Assembly: GCA_029255685.2 (NCBI GenBank)
Contig: CM055312.2
Coordinates: 29,482,203 to 29,546,202, forward strand
Direction of reading: 5' to 3'
DNA from: Silene conica
Lineage: Eukaryota; Streptophyta; Magnoliopsida; Caryophyllales; Caryophyllaceae
DNA: 64,000 bases
Numbering within the stretch: the first letter of the stretch is position 1; each line of letters starts with the position of its first letter. Shown here piece after piece: positions 47,101 through 61,399 of the stretch. A program made the translations under genes and the position numbers. The notes under the pieces are model-generated. The model had not been told where the DNA came from. It saw only the letters and a program-made list of their open reading frames with translations, and ran no database searches.

Positions 47101-48709
47101 ATATGAATTTGATCTTTGGTTTGACTCTATACCCCTTGTAGGATACCCTCACTCCCTTGGGTCCCTTCAAGGAAATTTTCTTTTGATGACAGTCGATAAA
47201 AGCCCTATACTTCCCCAGCCAATCCATCCCTAGGATCACCTCAAAACCTCCCAGAGGAAATTCTATGAGGTCACAATAGAAAATTGCTTCCCCGATTTTG
47301 ATGGGTACACTACCATAGACTCTATTACAAGTTATTGACTCTCCTGAGGGTATGGTCACTGAGTCTGCGACCCAGTCGAACCTCTCGAGTCCCAAAACTC
47401 TAACATGGTCTCTAGACACAAAAGAATGGGTGGCACCGGAATCGAAAAGCACGAAAGTAGGTTTAGAGTTCACAAGAAAAGTACCAGTAACCACATGAGC
47501 GTCCTCTTGAGCGGCCTGCTTTCCCATGGCAAAGAGGTTGCCACTGGTCTTGACCCCACTCTGGCTGGCACCAGATGTCCCAGCCTGCTGATTTCCTGCC
47601 GTCCCCGTCTTGTTGCTGTTCCCACCTCCATTGTACTGATTTTGATATGAACGGTTCTGATTGTTGTTGTTGTAGTTCCTCTGGTAGTTGCTGTTGCCAC
47701 CAGACTTCGCACCCCCACCATAGCTTGTCATGGGTGTGCGATAGCCATTGCTGCCATAGGACTGAGTGCGAGGTCCCTGGTATCCGGATGTAGGTGTACG
47801 ATAGCCCCCGGACTGGTTCACTCCAGACGAGCGACACACTGCCTGCTTGTGCCCAATTTTCCCGCAACCGAAACAGACCACTCCCACTGAACCACTACCA
47901 GAACCTCCACTCTTGAAGTTGCCCCCACTCTGATTTCTCCCGCCACCAGAGGCACTACTCCCGAAATACCCACTGTACTTGTTATTACATTGCTTTTTCG
48001 ATCCTGAACCCTCAGCTACTGTTTCAGCTTTCCTCTTTTCTGACTTGGATTGTTTATCATTTTTGATCATATCCGAAAGCCTCTCCGCCGCCCCAGCCCT
48101 TAAATAGATGTCACGGATTGTGGTTGGCGGAGCTGCAATCAGTCTCTTCTTGACGGCGATTGATAACCCCCTCTCAAACTTCATGGCTAACATAGCATCA
48201 TCAAATCCCATATCTCTCACATAGTGTACCAGCTGGATGAATTTCCGGTAGTAAACCTCTACGGTCATGTCCTCCGACATCGTGAATGAGTCGAACTCCT
48301 CCCTCAGCTTGCTCTTTTGGAATTCTGGTAGAAACGCCTCGCTCAGAACCCCCTGGAATGCGTCCCACGGAACAAACGCGGATCCACCCTCTAAAGCTGC
48401 TTCTCGGAGCTCTCCCTTATTCGTGGTCCACCAATCTCCAGCCATACCCCTCAGATAGTGGGCAGCCTGGTCTACCTTCAACTCTTCAGGGCAATCCAGC
48501 AACTCGAATAGGTTATCGAATTCCCGGCACCAAGCTCCTAACAGGTGAGGTTCCCCCTCCCCAGTGAATTGGGTAGGGTGATGCCTTGAGATGATTGTGC
48601 TCATTTTCGCGGAGTCCATTCGTTTGGCCTTTAGGGCCGTATTTTCAGCTATCAGTCGGTCCACCTCTTCTTGGGTGATGTTAACGGCATTCTCTCTTCG
48701 CGGAGGCAT
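44108..48709 (-). pseudogene. gag-pol region of chromovirus E (about one break)
   Basis: From the MPPRRE start at 48709 downward: gag core, basic glycine/asparagine-rich tail with one CCHC knuckle ([14 protein letters not shown]), aspartic protease ([12 protein letters not shown]), reverse transcriptase ([11 protein letters not shown]), RNase H ([10 protein letters not shown]), integrase with the HHCC-type zinc region and core, and a C-terminal chromodomain-like segment ([10 protein letters not shown]). The order protease, reverse transcriptase, RNase H, integrase is that of Ty3/gypsy; the tail places it in the chromoviruses. Coding length is that expected of a complete element, with about one break. 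It is the only gypsy element here with recognisable polymerase and integrase, and the best local candidate source for mobilising D- and F-type elements in the past. Confidence 0.85.
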
Positions 48710-49257
48710 ACTATAAAATACGAAAGGAATGAGTCCCGACATACATGGGTACCCATTTGGTTTAGAGCTATGTTCCCTAAGCATCAAAATCTATCAACAC
48801 TTATAATATAGAGTAGTTCTATTCCATAACATGGCTTAGGGTTCACATAACCGCATATCACTAGACATGATGAAAGAAGAATTACTAGCATGTTCCAAAT
48901 TACTTATTATACCACAACAATATACACCTTTTATTTAAACAAGTAAGGATTCATTCATGTTCATGCCCCTTCCGGCTTTTCCATAAGTCTCGTATACACA
49001 GAATCTCATAACACACTTATCACAGTATGCTATCACTTTCACCACCTCCTATTCTACCCTTTTCTCTCATATATGCACTCTGGGTTCCCGGGTAAGACTG
49101 ATAGGGCCTATGGTTTGGTGTGAGGGGGCCCCAGACTCATACTTCCCCTTTAGTGTGCTCCTAACAGTCCTATCCCGGGGTTCATTTTATTTAGACTCTC
49201 CTACATTCATTAGGTTCATTAGGTTAGGCCTGAGGATCGTTCGCTCTGATACCACTT
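48710..49257 (-). other. Leader and primer site of E
   Basis: Untranslated leader between the 5' LTR and the gag start; the complement of TGGTATCAGAGC is at about 49244-49255. It shares GGTTTGGTGTGAGGGGG and GGATCGTTCGCTCTGATACC motifs with F, and parts of them with D. Confidence 0.75.
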
Positions 49258-51414
49258 TGTAACACCCCCATTTATTTAAGGGCCTGAACTAGGACTCCTC
49301 AGATAAATAAAGGTGTTACCATCTCGGTTTCCCGAGGCAGTAGATACAAAGGAAGATAAACAGTACTTTAAATTAAATTTAAACTCAAACATGTCCTTAC
49401 ATAACCAAAAGATAAAACTGTTCGGATCAAAAAGAAAGTACAACTCATAGACTATTCTCAAGTGAACTACGCTCTAAACAGGTCCGGGTCCAAGCTTCTC
49501 ACTTCCCTAAGCTCCCATAGTCTTTAACCTGTCAATCTGCTCCCCAATAGTTGGTTCATCACAGGTGATCACGAATACACAGGGTCAACCACGAGGTTGA
49601 GTAGGGAAAACCATAAATAGAAAACATTACTATAAATAGAAAGCTGAATATCTCCACTCCGAATCACAGACCCTTTTCTCCGCACCAAACACAGACCCTT
49701 TATCTCCGCGCCACACAGACCCTTTTATCTCCGCACCAAACACAGACCCTTTATCTCCACACCACACAGACCCTTTTCATCTCCTCATCTCATATCGGAT
49801 CACAGAATATATATAAACAAATATCATAATATACCAACCAATTATTAGTATAAAACATTCATGGAAATCATCAATAACAACTGAGTGATCATTATGATAT
49901 GCATCGTATTTCCCCTACCTGTAGTTGCAGAAGCAATTGATAAAATGCGCAACCGTTCTCAGAAGTGCTCCACACGAAAACTTCCACCTAGATAAGTATT
50001 ACTTTAATTAATATTTCCCTAATTCACGTATAGCATACACACGTTCCATTAATAGACACTTCCTATACTTAGAAAGTTTCCCAACAACCAAGTTACCCAA
50101 AATAGTAACTTTCTAAATATAGTAGCTACTAAAAATAGTAACTCCGACAAGTAAATAAGCACTTGGTTTGAAATTCAAAACTAAGTCTTTACCATAAATA
50201 CCAATTAAACATATACCATAATTATCATATTACCCCTTAAATGCAAATATTCTAAAATCATTAATAAAATTAATAGTGAAAATAAAAATAAGAATAATAA
50301 TAATATTAGTAATAATAGTAAAAATAAGAATAATAAACAACACCACCATTGTCACGAACCCAGCCCTACAACGACCTCAACAACCCGACAAAACAGCCCC
50401 TCAACTCGAACAGCCCTCAACAGCCGTGAACAGGCCCTTCGGCCACCAGTACACGCACCCCCTTAACACTCCTAACCACCTTCTACCACCGCGACATCAC
50501 CTCCCTACCCCTGACCTCCGGCGAGCAACCAAAAACCCGTGACAAACACCGCCCTTCACTGACCTGTTCTAAACACCTGCAACCAACCCTCTTAACCCAA
50601 CCGAAACAGACTCAAAACGACACCACCACCATTACCGACAACCCCTGGAACCACCACGCTGACACACCCTGACACTCGCACTAGACACCACGGTGGTGCC
50701 ACTGTGTCGACCTCCCCCGAGTCAACAGTGGTACCACCTCCCTTACTCCCCCCTGTGACAACCCAAACAGACCCGCGAACTACACCACTCGACTGACACA
50801 ACGAACCCTCCTTTTTACACCACCCGTGATATCCAACACCCACCACGACTCACCCCTGACCACCTCTTAACCACCATAAGAACAACAAAACAAAACCCAT
50901 AACCAGAACGACACCACAACCCCTCTCGAAAGAGCAACAAACACCAGCAGTATAAACGAATTACAAATAAAACAGACACAGGTTGCGGCTTACCCGTTTT
51001 CTGACTCAAAACGAGGCTAGACCAGGTCACAACAACCGTGAGAGTGTCCTCCTTCTTGGAGTGTGGTGGCGGCTGAGCAAATAGGGTAGAGGTGATTGTA
51101 GAAGATAGGTCAGAAAAGGTGTGCCGAGGCTCCTCATATAAGGCGGCTGAGTAAGGTGTAGGATAGGTTTTAGCAAATAAAGAAGTCGTGGGCTTGTTGT
51201 CTCATGTTTGCACGAAATTCGAGGCCCATGGCCGTGCTGCCATGGGTCCTGGGTTCGAATCCCATCAAATACATTTTACCAACATCATCCCTAGGTGGCT
51301 AGTTCCCCTTTTCGAGTCACAAATAAGACCTAAACAACTCGTATAAAACGAGTACGAGCAAGCTTATAAAACGAAAGATTTAAAATAAAAGTAACGAAAA
51401 AGCGAGGTATTACA
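49258..51414 (-). repeat. 5' (right) LTR of E
   Basis: 2157 bp, about 99.8% identical by eye to the left LTR. Confidence 0.9.
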
Positions 51415-51767
51415 CAGCCCCTCAAAATCGACCTGTAACTTCCCTATTACCGCCTGAACCGCAACAACTCCACCATGGACGACCACCCCAACCCACGGTG
51501 GTCCTAGGTGGTCAAACCACCACCCTCATCGGTCAACAACCAAGCCCACACACTCTTCCCAAAACAGGTGCACACACGCCCCTTTCACTCACCACCCAAT
51601 AACTAAAAGACATTTCATCGAACACTTACGCACTTCTCTTAAACCACTCATTTCCACCACCGACAGTCACCAACGACCACCGTGAAGGGTTCCTCCATCA
51701 TCTTTGCAACACCAACAACCTGTACCTCACACGACCTGCCACCTAAAGCCGTCATAACAGCCACCAC
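51415..51767 (-). repeat. Inverted LTR arm of D, inner part
   Basis: Continues the inverted arm after element E. Its inner end (CAGCCACCAC) matches the complement of 51909-51915 onward. It meets the forward LTR at a short shared CCACC sequence. Confidence 0.8.
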
Positions 51768-52373
51768 CGTGAAGAGGTGACAACGTTGGTGGCCAGAGTT
51801 GGTGTGGGTCGTGGTGGAGAGAGAGACGAGCGTGAGATGAGAGGGAGTTGGAGAGAGTTGCTGAAACTAGAAATAGGTTGTGCGCGTGCATGCTGTTTTG
51901 GGCTATACGTGGTGGCTGTTATGTCGGCTTTAGGTGGCAGGTCGTGTGAGGTAGAGGTTGTTGGTGTTGCAAGGATGATGGAGGAACCCTTCACGGTGGT
52001 CGTTGGTGACTGTCGGTGGTGGAAATGAGTGGTTTAAGAGGAGTGCGCAAGTGTTCGATGAAATGTCTTTTAGTTATTGGGTGGTGAGTGAAAGGGGCGT
52101 GCGTGCACCTGTTTTGGGACGAGTGTGTGGGCTTGGTTGTTGACCGATGAGGGTGGTGGTTTGACCACCTAGGACCACTGTGGGTTAGGGTGGTCGTCCA
52201 TGGTGGAGTTGTGGCGGTTCATGCGGTAATAGGGAAGTTACCGGTCGATTTTGAGGGGCTGTCAGGGGTGCATGGTGTCGGGGCCTGCTCTATACGTGAA
52301 TGTTGGGGCCTGCTTTAGTAGTGCATCACGTGTTAGTGTTGTTATTAATATATGTTATGAATGCTAATTATAA

Positions 52374-52489
<116 letters not shown>

Positions 52490-52506
52490 GTCTTATTATT
52501 ATTATG

Positions 52507-52693
52507 ATATCACTCCATCCTATCAATAACTCCAAATTAATCCATCCTATTCACCCTTCTTCCCATAACAGTCTAAGGATGAATTAAATCCATCTTATTC
52601 ACGCTATCAATAATTCCAATTAGACTGTTATGGGAAGAATGATAAATAGGATGGATTAATTAATTTGGAATTATTGATTGGATGAAGTGATAT
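52507..52693. mobile_element. Foldback MITE in the D right arm
   Basis: Ends ATATCACTCCATCC and its near-complement GGATGAAGTGATAT. About 70 bp of each side pair at roughly 88-90% by eye, with a short loop near 52580-52620. The inverted arm and the 3' LTR lack it. Target duplication unclear because both flanks are AT-simple. Confidence 0.7.
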
Positions 52694-52736
52694 TTGCAGG
52701 GCACCCATAGGATGTATTATTCTCATGAAATAATCC

Positions 52737-52772
<36 letters not shown>

Positions 52773-53986
52773 GTATTATTGTTAGGTTTTGGTAATTTTA
52801 TGATAGTGATATTATTAGTATTATTAATTACATTTTAGCAATTAGTATATTATTGTTATTATGTTTATTCCTAATTATTTATGTTGTTGTGATATTTATT
52901 TATTAATAATCGATTATTTGATCGTATGCTATTTTTTGTAAGTCTATAAATATTAAGTTTATATTTGATTAATAACAATTTATATGTATAGTTAATTAAT
53001 GATAATTGGTAAGTACATGGCTATGTTTATATGTACATATTCACAAGGTGTTATACGTAAATATTTTATGAACATGATCAAGTGATTTAGTGGTGTTTAT
53101 TGTATGAGTAGAATTTAATATAAGTAATAATTATAGGAACGTTATTCGAGGAGGAACATTACTAGACGGTGATTGCTTATTGCAGATTTGCTACTCCAGG
53201 TAGGATACACTGACTTTATACTCTACGATGTGATATGAATGGATGTGATATTGTGTGTTATGGATTCCGAATATGATTTATATGAGAATGATATGGTTGG
53301 ATTGGTTGTGGATTGTTGGTAATGGCATGAGCATTTCATTATTTGATAGCATGATTGAATAATTATATCGTTGCATTCATGAGCATAGCATATGCATTGG
53401 TTACTGAGAAATTTATGGTCAGATATTGTTCTGATATAAAGCCCAGGGTGGTTCTGCAGACCAGGCCTGGTGGCTTATCAGCTATTGAGCTGGTGTTCGG
53501 TGACGACCGATTATAGTCTGTCGGGAGGTTCGGTATGGCTTGGTGCAAGGGTATGAGTTTGAGATTGAGATAGTGACTGAGCTCGAGCATGTCATGGCAT
53601 TTGCATATCATATTTGTTGCATTATTTATTATTGTGTTATCCTACTCAACCGCGAGGTTGACAGTGTATTCGTGTACACCTACGATGATCCGGAATTGGG
53701 AGTAGATTCTACAGGTCAGAGACAGATGGACTAGAAGCTTGGGCAAGGAGAGAGACATGGCTTGGACCTACTTAGAATTAGATCACATACCTAGAAGTTA
53801 TCGGTTGTACTTTTATTTTTTGCGTAATAGTTGTAATATAAAAAGTATAAATTTAATCAGTTTTTATATAAAGTACTTTGGTTTGTTTTCTGTGTTATTC
53901 ACTATGTCGGACATTCCAAGATGGTAACAGCTCTATTTATTTGAGAATGTCTTGCTAAAGTCTCTTAAATAAATGGGGTTGTTACA

Positions 53987-56309
53987 AAGTGGTATCAGAG
54001 CGAACGATCCTCAGGCGTAATAACAAATGAATAAAATTAATGAACATAGGAAGAGTCAAATAAAATGAACCCCAGGCTAGTAACTGTTAGGAGCCCCAGG
54101 ATTGGGATGAGTTAGGGGGGCCCCTCAAACCAAGCCACTGGCCCTTTCAGTCTAACCTGGTAACCCGTGAGTGATGCAGAGAGTGGGTAGTAACAAAATA
54201 AAAGATCAAACCTTGCCTATATTGTACTAACAGTTTTGCAGGAGCGGAATGAGGTAAGTAATGATGTGAGTTATGGTTAATGTGTGTATTGGAGGAATGT
54301 GATTGATACCGAAATGCTGATTGATCTGAATGACTGAATGTGGAATCTTCAGAGAATGGGTGTATATTTATTAGACAATAATTTGGGTGATAAGATCATA
54401 TGATTGTGGTGTTTCGAAATGTCCATATGATATTTGATTATTAAATAACTATCGTAACTATGTAATATATTGGTTGGTATTTGGATATGAATGATCAGAT
54501 TTATATGTTATAGTAATCCATGTCTAGTGATATGCGAAATGTGATGCCCCAAGCCATGAGTGTCATATGGTTATGAGTTACATTTGTATATACATGTATA
54601 AATATTGAGTCATTTAGTTGATCTACTCTTCTGTTTCGTAATATTTATTGTGTTCTAGATGACAATTACAGCTTGATATGGTGAATAAATGTTAATATGG
54701 TACAATGTGATTTCGATGCTTCAAAATATATGTCAACATGTTTGGAGGAAAATTGGTTGTGTTTAAATGTGATAGATATAGTAATAGTGATTACCCAGAA
54801 TGTTACCTTGTTTGTACGGGCTGCCATTTAAGATGTGTTTTCTATATGAATGTGAAAATTTTATGTGTGATAACCTTCTGATTTAGCTTCTCAATGCTTT
54901 TGGTTTCATGGGTATACGAGTTATATTTTGCGAGAAATAAATATTTTAGTTGACAGTGGTCAGATTGTTACTACACAGTCCTGTTTTGACCCATGTTTTT
55001 GCAAAAGAAACCATTTAAAACGTATTTATCGTTTATGCATAATTCCAAATCCACTGTTTAGTATATTCATTCACGATTTCAAAATGATAAGCCACGTAAA
55101 ATCTTAACGAGTCGTTATTTAATAGTGATTTTTGCAAGTTGTCAAATTTCTGTCTAAGTGCTATAAAGTTTTGTTCAGACCAACTGAGTTGTAAAATTTG
55201 TTATAAGTCATTTCCTTAAGCTTTGCAATTGATTTTTTTTTTCTCTATTATTAGTTAATTTCTTATATTTTCTTAAAACTATAATAGCTCGCAAGATAGT
55301 TAAGCGGTTATTTAATTATGATTTTTTTTTGTTTTTTGAAAGTTGCAACATGATGTTTGATTGTTGAAATTGTAAGTTATGTAAGTTTTTAATAAAAAAA
55401 TTATTCAAGTATGAATTATGTGACGCAACCATGTGATATCCTGATATGGCATTAGCAGCATGGAAAGTAGGCATATGATATGGATATGAATTTTATTATA
55501 TGATAATATAACCTTATTATTATCGTTGAGTTATATATAAAGTAGTTTCATTTATACAGATGCTATTACATTAATTAAAATTTTGCCTAATGTCTTTTCT
55601 AAAACTTGTGTGCATAAACATGATCTTACGTATATAATATGACTTCTATTTGGAAATGTTTGACTTTTTTAAGTAAGAACTATGAGTTGGCTATTGTTTA
55701 CATTGATGTAAATGTGTAAATTTTTGTGTCAAAATCTCCAAGGGTATATGGGTGCTAGTTACCTTGATTTTGGTTTTACTGCGTAGCATGAAATTGACGA
55801 GAATGTTTTGTTGCTTTAAAAGTCGGATGCTAGTTGCCAAGTATAGAATAATTAACTTATCAGATGATTTGTGATTGTTGTTTCGGTGATCTTCTTGAGC
55901 ATTGGATGTGGAATTTTGTAATGGGGTTACGAGAACGTAACCATGTCTTAAGGAGGATAGGGATGTAAAATAATCTTAATGATTTATGATATGGCAAATT
56001 GATATGTCGTGGTTGTCTGACGGGGATTGAATACACTACTGTATTCTAAGTTATGCACTACATTGTGATTCTTTAAGTGTCATGTTCTTTTCTGTTGTGT
56101 GTTAAACATTGGGGACAAAGTTTCTTAAGGGCGATAGAATGTAACACTTCGCGTTTTAGAGCTTATATATAAGTACTACTTGTGCTTGTCTTATGCTTGT
56201 GGGATGTTTAGTCATCGTTAACTAGTGCTTGTCTTATGCTTGTGGGATGTTTTGTCATCGTTACGGGGTGGTGAACTACGGGACGAAGTTCATTTTAAGG
56301 AGGGAAGAC
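53987..56309 (+). other. Internal region of D, no coding seen
   Basis: 2.3 kb. The leader shares GATCCTCAGGC and the GGGGGGCCCCT motif with E and F. A 40-bp unit around TAGTGCTTGTCTTATGCTTG is duplicated near 56177-56265. No recognisable protein; part matches the internal region of F in complement. Confidence 0.6.
53990..54001 (+). other. Primer binding site of D
   Basis: TGGTATCAGAGC three bases after the LTR end, initiator Met-tRNA type. Confidence 0.8.
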
Positions 56310-59300
56310 TGTAATACCCCGTATTTTAGAGTCGGTCAACGGCAGTCAAACCATGTTTTATACAAGTATTTCAATAGAATGTTTATAAAGTATTTTACGT
56401 AAATTGTTATTGTTTTATAAGTCGTATTTCTACGATTATTTCGTATTTCGTAATCATTTTTATATTTGACGATTATTTCTTAGAATGACATTTCATTCGT
56501 ACTTTCCTTAATTTTGATAATATATTTATAATTAAATATATTTCTTATTTTATATTTATTTCTCATTTAAACTTGTTTTATTATTTAAGTCGTAATTATA
56601 TTTAAATTCTAATTTTATATATATTCTTAAGTAAGTAGTAATAGTTTTATAATCTTATAATTAATTTAATTGATATTTATCAATACTAATTATATAATTT
56701 AAGTAATATAATTATTTATATGTAATTGTTAATTTTCAAGTTATGAGTCGGAATCGGGGTGTAAGTCCTTGAGAAGCGTGATGGGCTTGGGCTCGAGTAG
56801 GTTATGAGAACCGTGTTTGGGAGCAAAAATGAGACCCTAGCCAACATAGCATATTCATCGACATTCTACATATAAGCAAAACCCTAAATACCCTATACAC
56901 TTCCCTGCCTCCATCACAACGTAAAACCCTAATCACCTGTTATTTGCATATGCCTCCCTACTCCACCTACTCCTATAGACACGATTGGTCTGTCGTGGGG
57001 TTGAAGAAGAAGCAAAAGAGAAGGAAAAAAACGAAACTAGAGCAGCCTTCACAACCATCACCATCATCGTCTCACCCTTGCGCGATAGTGTTTCGTAAGT
57101 AGTTTTCGTGCTCTTTTCATGCCTTCGAATCTGTATATTAAGGTTGTGAGTAATATTTGTTGTATATATATCATGTTTATCGTAATAAAACCACCATAGA
57201 ACCACCAAAAGTGTTAGAACAACTACCCTAAAAGTCGACAGTAGCTAAGCTTTTTCAACACTCTGTTTTCGTGCATTTTAATCCCACTGTTTTCGTGTTC
57301 TTTCATTTTAATTCGACTACTGTTTTGGTCTGTTTCTGAGCACGAGGCTATGGTTAGTGGTGATAGGATGTTAGTAGATTATATGGGTGGTTGTAGGGTG
57401 GATTTTGGTGGCTGAAACAACACCGTAAAACGGTTGTTTAAAGGTGTTAAAAACAGTGTAAAATAGGATAGTTACCGCGTGTTGGCAGGAGGGTTTGGTG
57501 GTGGTTTTTCAGTGGTTGTAGGTGAGACTAGAGGGGTAGGGTACCACCCCTGGAACCACCGTGCATCAGAGGTGACAACGGTGGTGGCCAGAGGTGGTGT
57601 GGGTTGTGGTGGAGAGAGAGACGAGCGTGAGAAGAGAGGGAGTTGGAGAGAGTTGCTGAAACTAGAAATAGGTTGTGCGCGTGCATGCTGTTTTGGGCTG
57701 TACGTGGTGGCTGTTATGGCGGCTTTAGGTGCAGGTCGTGTGAGGTATAGGTTGTTGGTGTTGCAAGGATGATGGAGGAACCCTTCGCGGTGGTCGTTGG
57801 TGACTGTCGGTGGTGGAAATGAGTGGTTTAAGAGGAGTGCGCAAGTGTTCGATGAAATGTCTTTTAGTTATTGGGTGGTGAGTGAAAGGGGCGTGTGTGC
57901 ACCTGTTTTGGGAAGAGTGTGTGGTCTTGGTTGTTGACCGATGAGGGTGGTGGTTTGACCACCTAGGACCACCGTGGGTTGGGGTGGTCGTCCATGGTGG
58001 AGTTGTGGCGGTTCAGGCGGTAATAGGGAAGTTACGGGTCGATTTGAGGGGCTATCAGGGGTGCATGGTGTCGGGGCCAGCTCTATACGTAAATGTTGGG
58101 GCCTGCTTTAGTAGTGCATCACGTGTTAGTGTTGCTATTATTATATGTTATGAATGCTAATTATTATTGTTATTATTATTATTATTATTATTGTCTTATT
58201 ATTATTATTATTTTATTAATATGATTGTATTATTATTATTATTAATGGTGTTATTGTTAGGTTTGAGTAATTTTATGTTAGTGATATTATTAGTATTATT
58301 AATTACGTTTTAGCAATTAGTATATTATTGTTATTATGTTTATTCTTAATTATTTATGTTGTTGTGATATTGATTTAGTAATAATCGATTATTTGATCGT
58401 ATGCTATTTTTAGTAAGTCTATAAATAGTAAGTTTATATTTGATTAATAGCAATTTATATGTATAGTTAATTAATGATAATTGGTATTTAGATGGGTATG
58501 TTTATATGTACATATTCACAAGGTGTTATACGTAAATATTTTATGAACATGATCAAGTGATTTATTGGTGTTTATTGTATGAGTAGAATTTAATATAAGT
58601 AATAATTATAGGAACGTTATTCGAGGAGGAACATTACTAGACGGTGATTGCTTATTGCAGATTTGCTACTCCAGGTAGGATACACTGACTTTATACTCTA
58701 CGATGTGATATGAATGGATGTGGTATTGTGTGTTATGGATTCCGAATATGATTTATATGAGAATGATATGGCTGGATTGATTGTGGATTGTTGGTAATGG
58801 CATGAGCATTTCATTATTTGATAGCATGATTGAATAATTATATCGTTGCATTCATGAGCATAGCATATGCATTGGTTACTGAGAAAGTTATGGTCAGATA
58901 GTGTTCTGATATAAAGCCCAGGGTGGTTCTGTAGACCAGGCTTGGTGTCTTATCAGCTATTGATCTGGTGTTCGGCGACGACCGATTATACTCTGTCGGG
59001 AGGTTCGGTATGGCTTGGTGCAAGGGTATGAGTTTGAGATTAAGATTGTGACTGATCTCGAGCATATCATTGCATTTGCATATCATATTTGTTGCATTAT
59101 TTATTATTGTGTAATCCTACTCAACTGCGAGGTTGACAGTGTATTCGTGTACACCTACGATGATCCGGAATGGGGAGTAGATTCTACAGGTCAGAGACAG
59201 ATGGACTAGGAGCTTGGGCAAGGAGAGAGACATGGCTCGGACCTACTTAGAATTAGATCACATACCTAGATGTTATCGGTTGTACTTTTATTCTTTGCGT

Positions 59301-59461
59301 AATAGTTGTAATATAAAAAGTTTAAATTTAATCAGTTTTTATATAAAGTACTTTGGTTTGTTTACTGTGTTATTCACTACCTCGGACATTCCGAGATGGT
59401 AACAGCTCTATTTATTTGAGAATGTCTTGCTAAAGGCTCTTAAATAAATGGGGGTGTTACA
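56310..59461 (+). repeat. 3' LTR of D
   Basis: 3152 bp, TGTAATACCCCG...GGGGGTGTTACA, preceded by the polypurine tract AAGGAGGGAAGAC. It is the only full-length LTR of D in the window and the reference for its rearranged left end. Confidence 0.8.
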
Positions 59462-59617
59462 ACCGCCATCTGTATGACAATAACGTCAAACTTTCTAGCA
59501 AGACAACCGTTATTGATAAACGTGAATCAACTGGCTAAAATACAAAGTATACCCTGTGTTCCTTTAAGAGATTTATACGTGTTGTCGTACTAACTGTTGA
59601 GGACACTAGCTCCAACA
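59462..59617 (-). repeat. Proximal part of the Copia2 3' LTR
   Basis: Begins with the second ACCGC duplication of D (59462-59466) and ends at CTCCAACA, next to the complement of the polypurine tract. Confidence 0.7.
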
Positions 59618-60278
59618 ATCTCCCACTTGTCCGTACAAGTGTATGTGCAATAACCGATTCTCATATCCAATTAACTTTCTCCCACTCAATGTAAAACAAT
59701 TTGCAAATCTGTATTCACAAAGCTCGTATTTTACAAGCGATCTGTATCAAGAGTGGTTTCCCCGACTAGAGAGTAACTCAACTGATAACGAATCATTATT
59801 CGAGCTTGGCCAAGCATTTCAGTTACTACTCCTCGAGTGGCCCTGAGAAATATTAAAACCTGATAAGGGGTGGATATTTTCTTCAAGTCGAATCTTGCAG
59901 ATGTAAGCACAGTATGAAATGACCCAAAAAAAAAATTTGTTTAGCCCCAGTTACGGTCAGCTAGTGAGAAAGAAATCAAGGTCACCCAAAACTGCCCTTT
60001 ATCTCAAGAAACAGTCGACAGTCAAAAGAATCGACTGAAGGAACACGATGGACGTCCTTTCCACGACCCGACAACGAATGTTCAGTAACATTTAGGACTC
60101 CATTGCGTCGTCACGAAAATTGTCCTACGAGTTATCGTTATAATCTCGTATCTGTGATCGATCAGTCAACGGTTTGACTTATGGTTTATTGAACCCGCCA
60201 TCAATCGACGTCACAAAATAATTGCCAGAGTTATCAGCTCGTGTAGGCGATTACGGACTAAAACAAATATAATGTAAT

Positions 60279-61399
60279 TCAGTTCACTTTGTGGTGTTTA
60301 ATGTTGTCAGTACAATCAACATGAAAAACAATATATAAAACAAAATTGATGGTGTTATAAATAGTATATGAAATAGATACAATATCCAATTCACAAAAAG
60401 TACTAATACAACTCAGGAACACGTTTAATTCCCATTTAAATAACGTGCCCTTCATGATTATCAAGTTATCATGTCGTAATGGTTTAGTGAGAGGATCTGC
60501 GATGTTGTCATCTGTCGCAATCTTGTCTATCACTAGCTCCTTTTACTCAGCAGTAGAATCTGCAATAACACTCTGCTTGGAGCTTTTCCAACTAATAGTA
60601 GCGCCATTATGAGTAAAACGAATCCAGACTGAGATTTCGAGTCATCGCGATCCGTTTGGAAGCTAGCATTTGCGTAACCGTTTGCGCAAAGCTCAGTGCC
60701 TCCACCATAAGTCAATACCCAATCTTTAGTCCTCCGTAGGTACTTAAGAATGTTTTTAACAGCCATCCAGTGTGGTTCACCTGGATTGCCTAGGTACCGA
60801 CTCGTCATACTCAAAGCATATGCCACGTCTGGACGTGTGCATATCATGGCATATATGATCAATCCTATAGCTGACGAATAAGGAATGCGACTCATGCGCT
60901 CGACCTCTTCCGTTGTCTTAGGTGCCTGAGTCTTACTCAAAAGCACCCCCGAGATCATCGGAAGTAACCCATTTTTGGAGTTGGTCATGCTGAATCTGTC
61001 AAGAATCTTATCCATATAAGACTCCTGACTCAGTGATAACATCCGTCGTGATCTATCTCTATAGATACGGATCGCCAATATACATTGTGCCTCACCCAGA
61101 TCTTTCATCTGGAAATGGTTCTTTAACCATATATTAACCGAAGATAAGAGAGGGATGTCATTTTCGATCAAGAGTACATCGTCGACATACAACACCAGAA
61201 ATACGATCTTGCTCCCACTCGACTTGATATATAAGCATGGTTCTTCGACTGATCGAATAAAACCATTCTTTTTTATCACTTGGTCGAAATGATGATTCCA
61301 ACTCCTAGATGCTTGCTTAAGTCCATAAATGGAACGCTTAAGCTTGCACACTTTCTTAGGATTTTTAGGATCTGTGAAACCTTCGGGTTGTACCATGTA
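60279..61399 (-). pseudogene. Copia2 reverse transcriptase-RNase H remnant
   Basis: Shows the copia reverse transcriptase signatures KRSIYGLKQASR and LYVDDVLLI, followed by connection and RNase H sequence (TRPDVAYAL, NIADPLTKPL). The order and the following polypurine tract fit a Tork-type Ty1/copia element; lineage assignment is tentative. Upstream domains (gag, protease, integrase) are outside the window. It is broken in at least one or two places. Confidence 0.75.

Larger units (their letters stand above)
41229..51414 (-). mobile_element. Element E: young Ty3/gypsy chromovirus, nearly whole, with an extra 3' leader copy
   Basis: Flanked by CAGCC on both sides (41224-41228, 51415-51419). 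The empty site is visible in the opposite arm of D near 52255. On the minus strand the order is 5' LTR (51414-49258), primer site and leader, gag-pol, polypurine tract, 3' LTR (43952-41795), then a second copy of primer site plus leader (41794-41253) and a final 22-bp LTR end (41250-41229). LTR copies differ at only about four places by eye in 2.16 kb, so it inserted very recently (order of 0.1 million years). Nearly whole, with about one break in the coding part. Tekay/Del-type chromovirus by LTR length, primer site and chromodomain-like C-terminus. Confidence 0.85.

Noticed and set aside
45707-47141. Several plus-strand frames opposite the E polyprotein
   Set aside because: They are antisense shadows of the gag-pol region and show no domains of their own.
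57479-57772. 97-codon glycine/valine-rich frame
   Set aside because: Lies inside the D 3' LTR and has shifted counterparts in the other LTR copy; no family signature.
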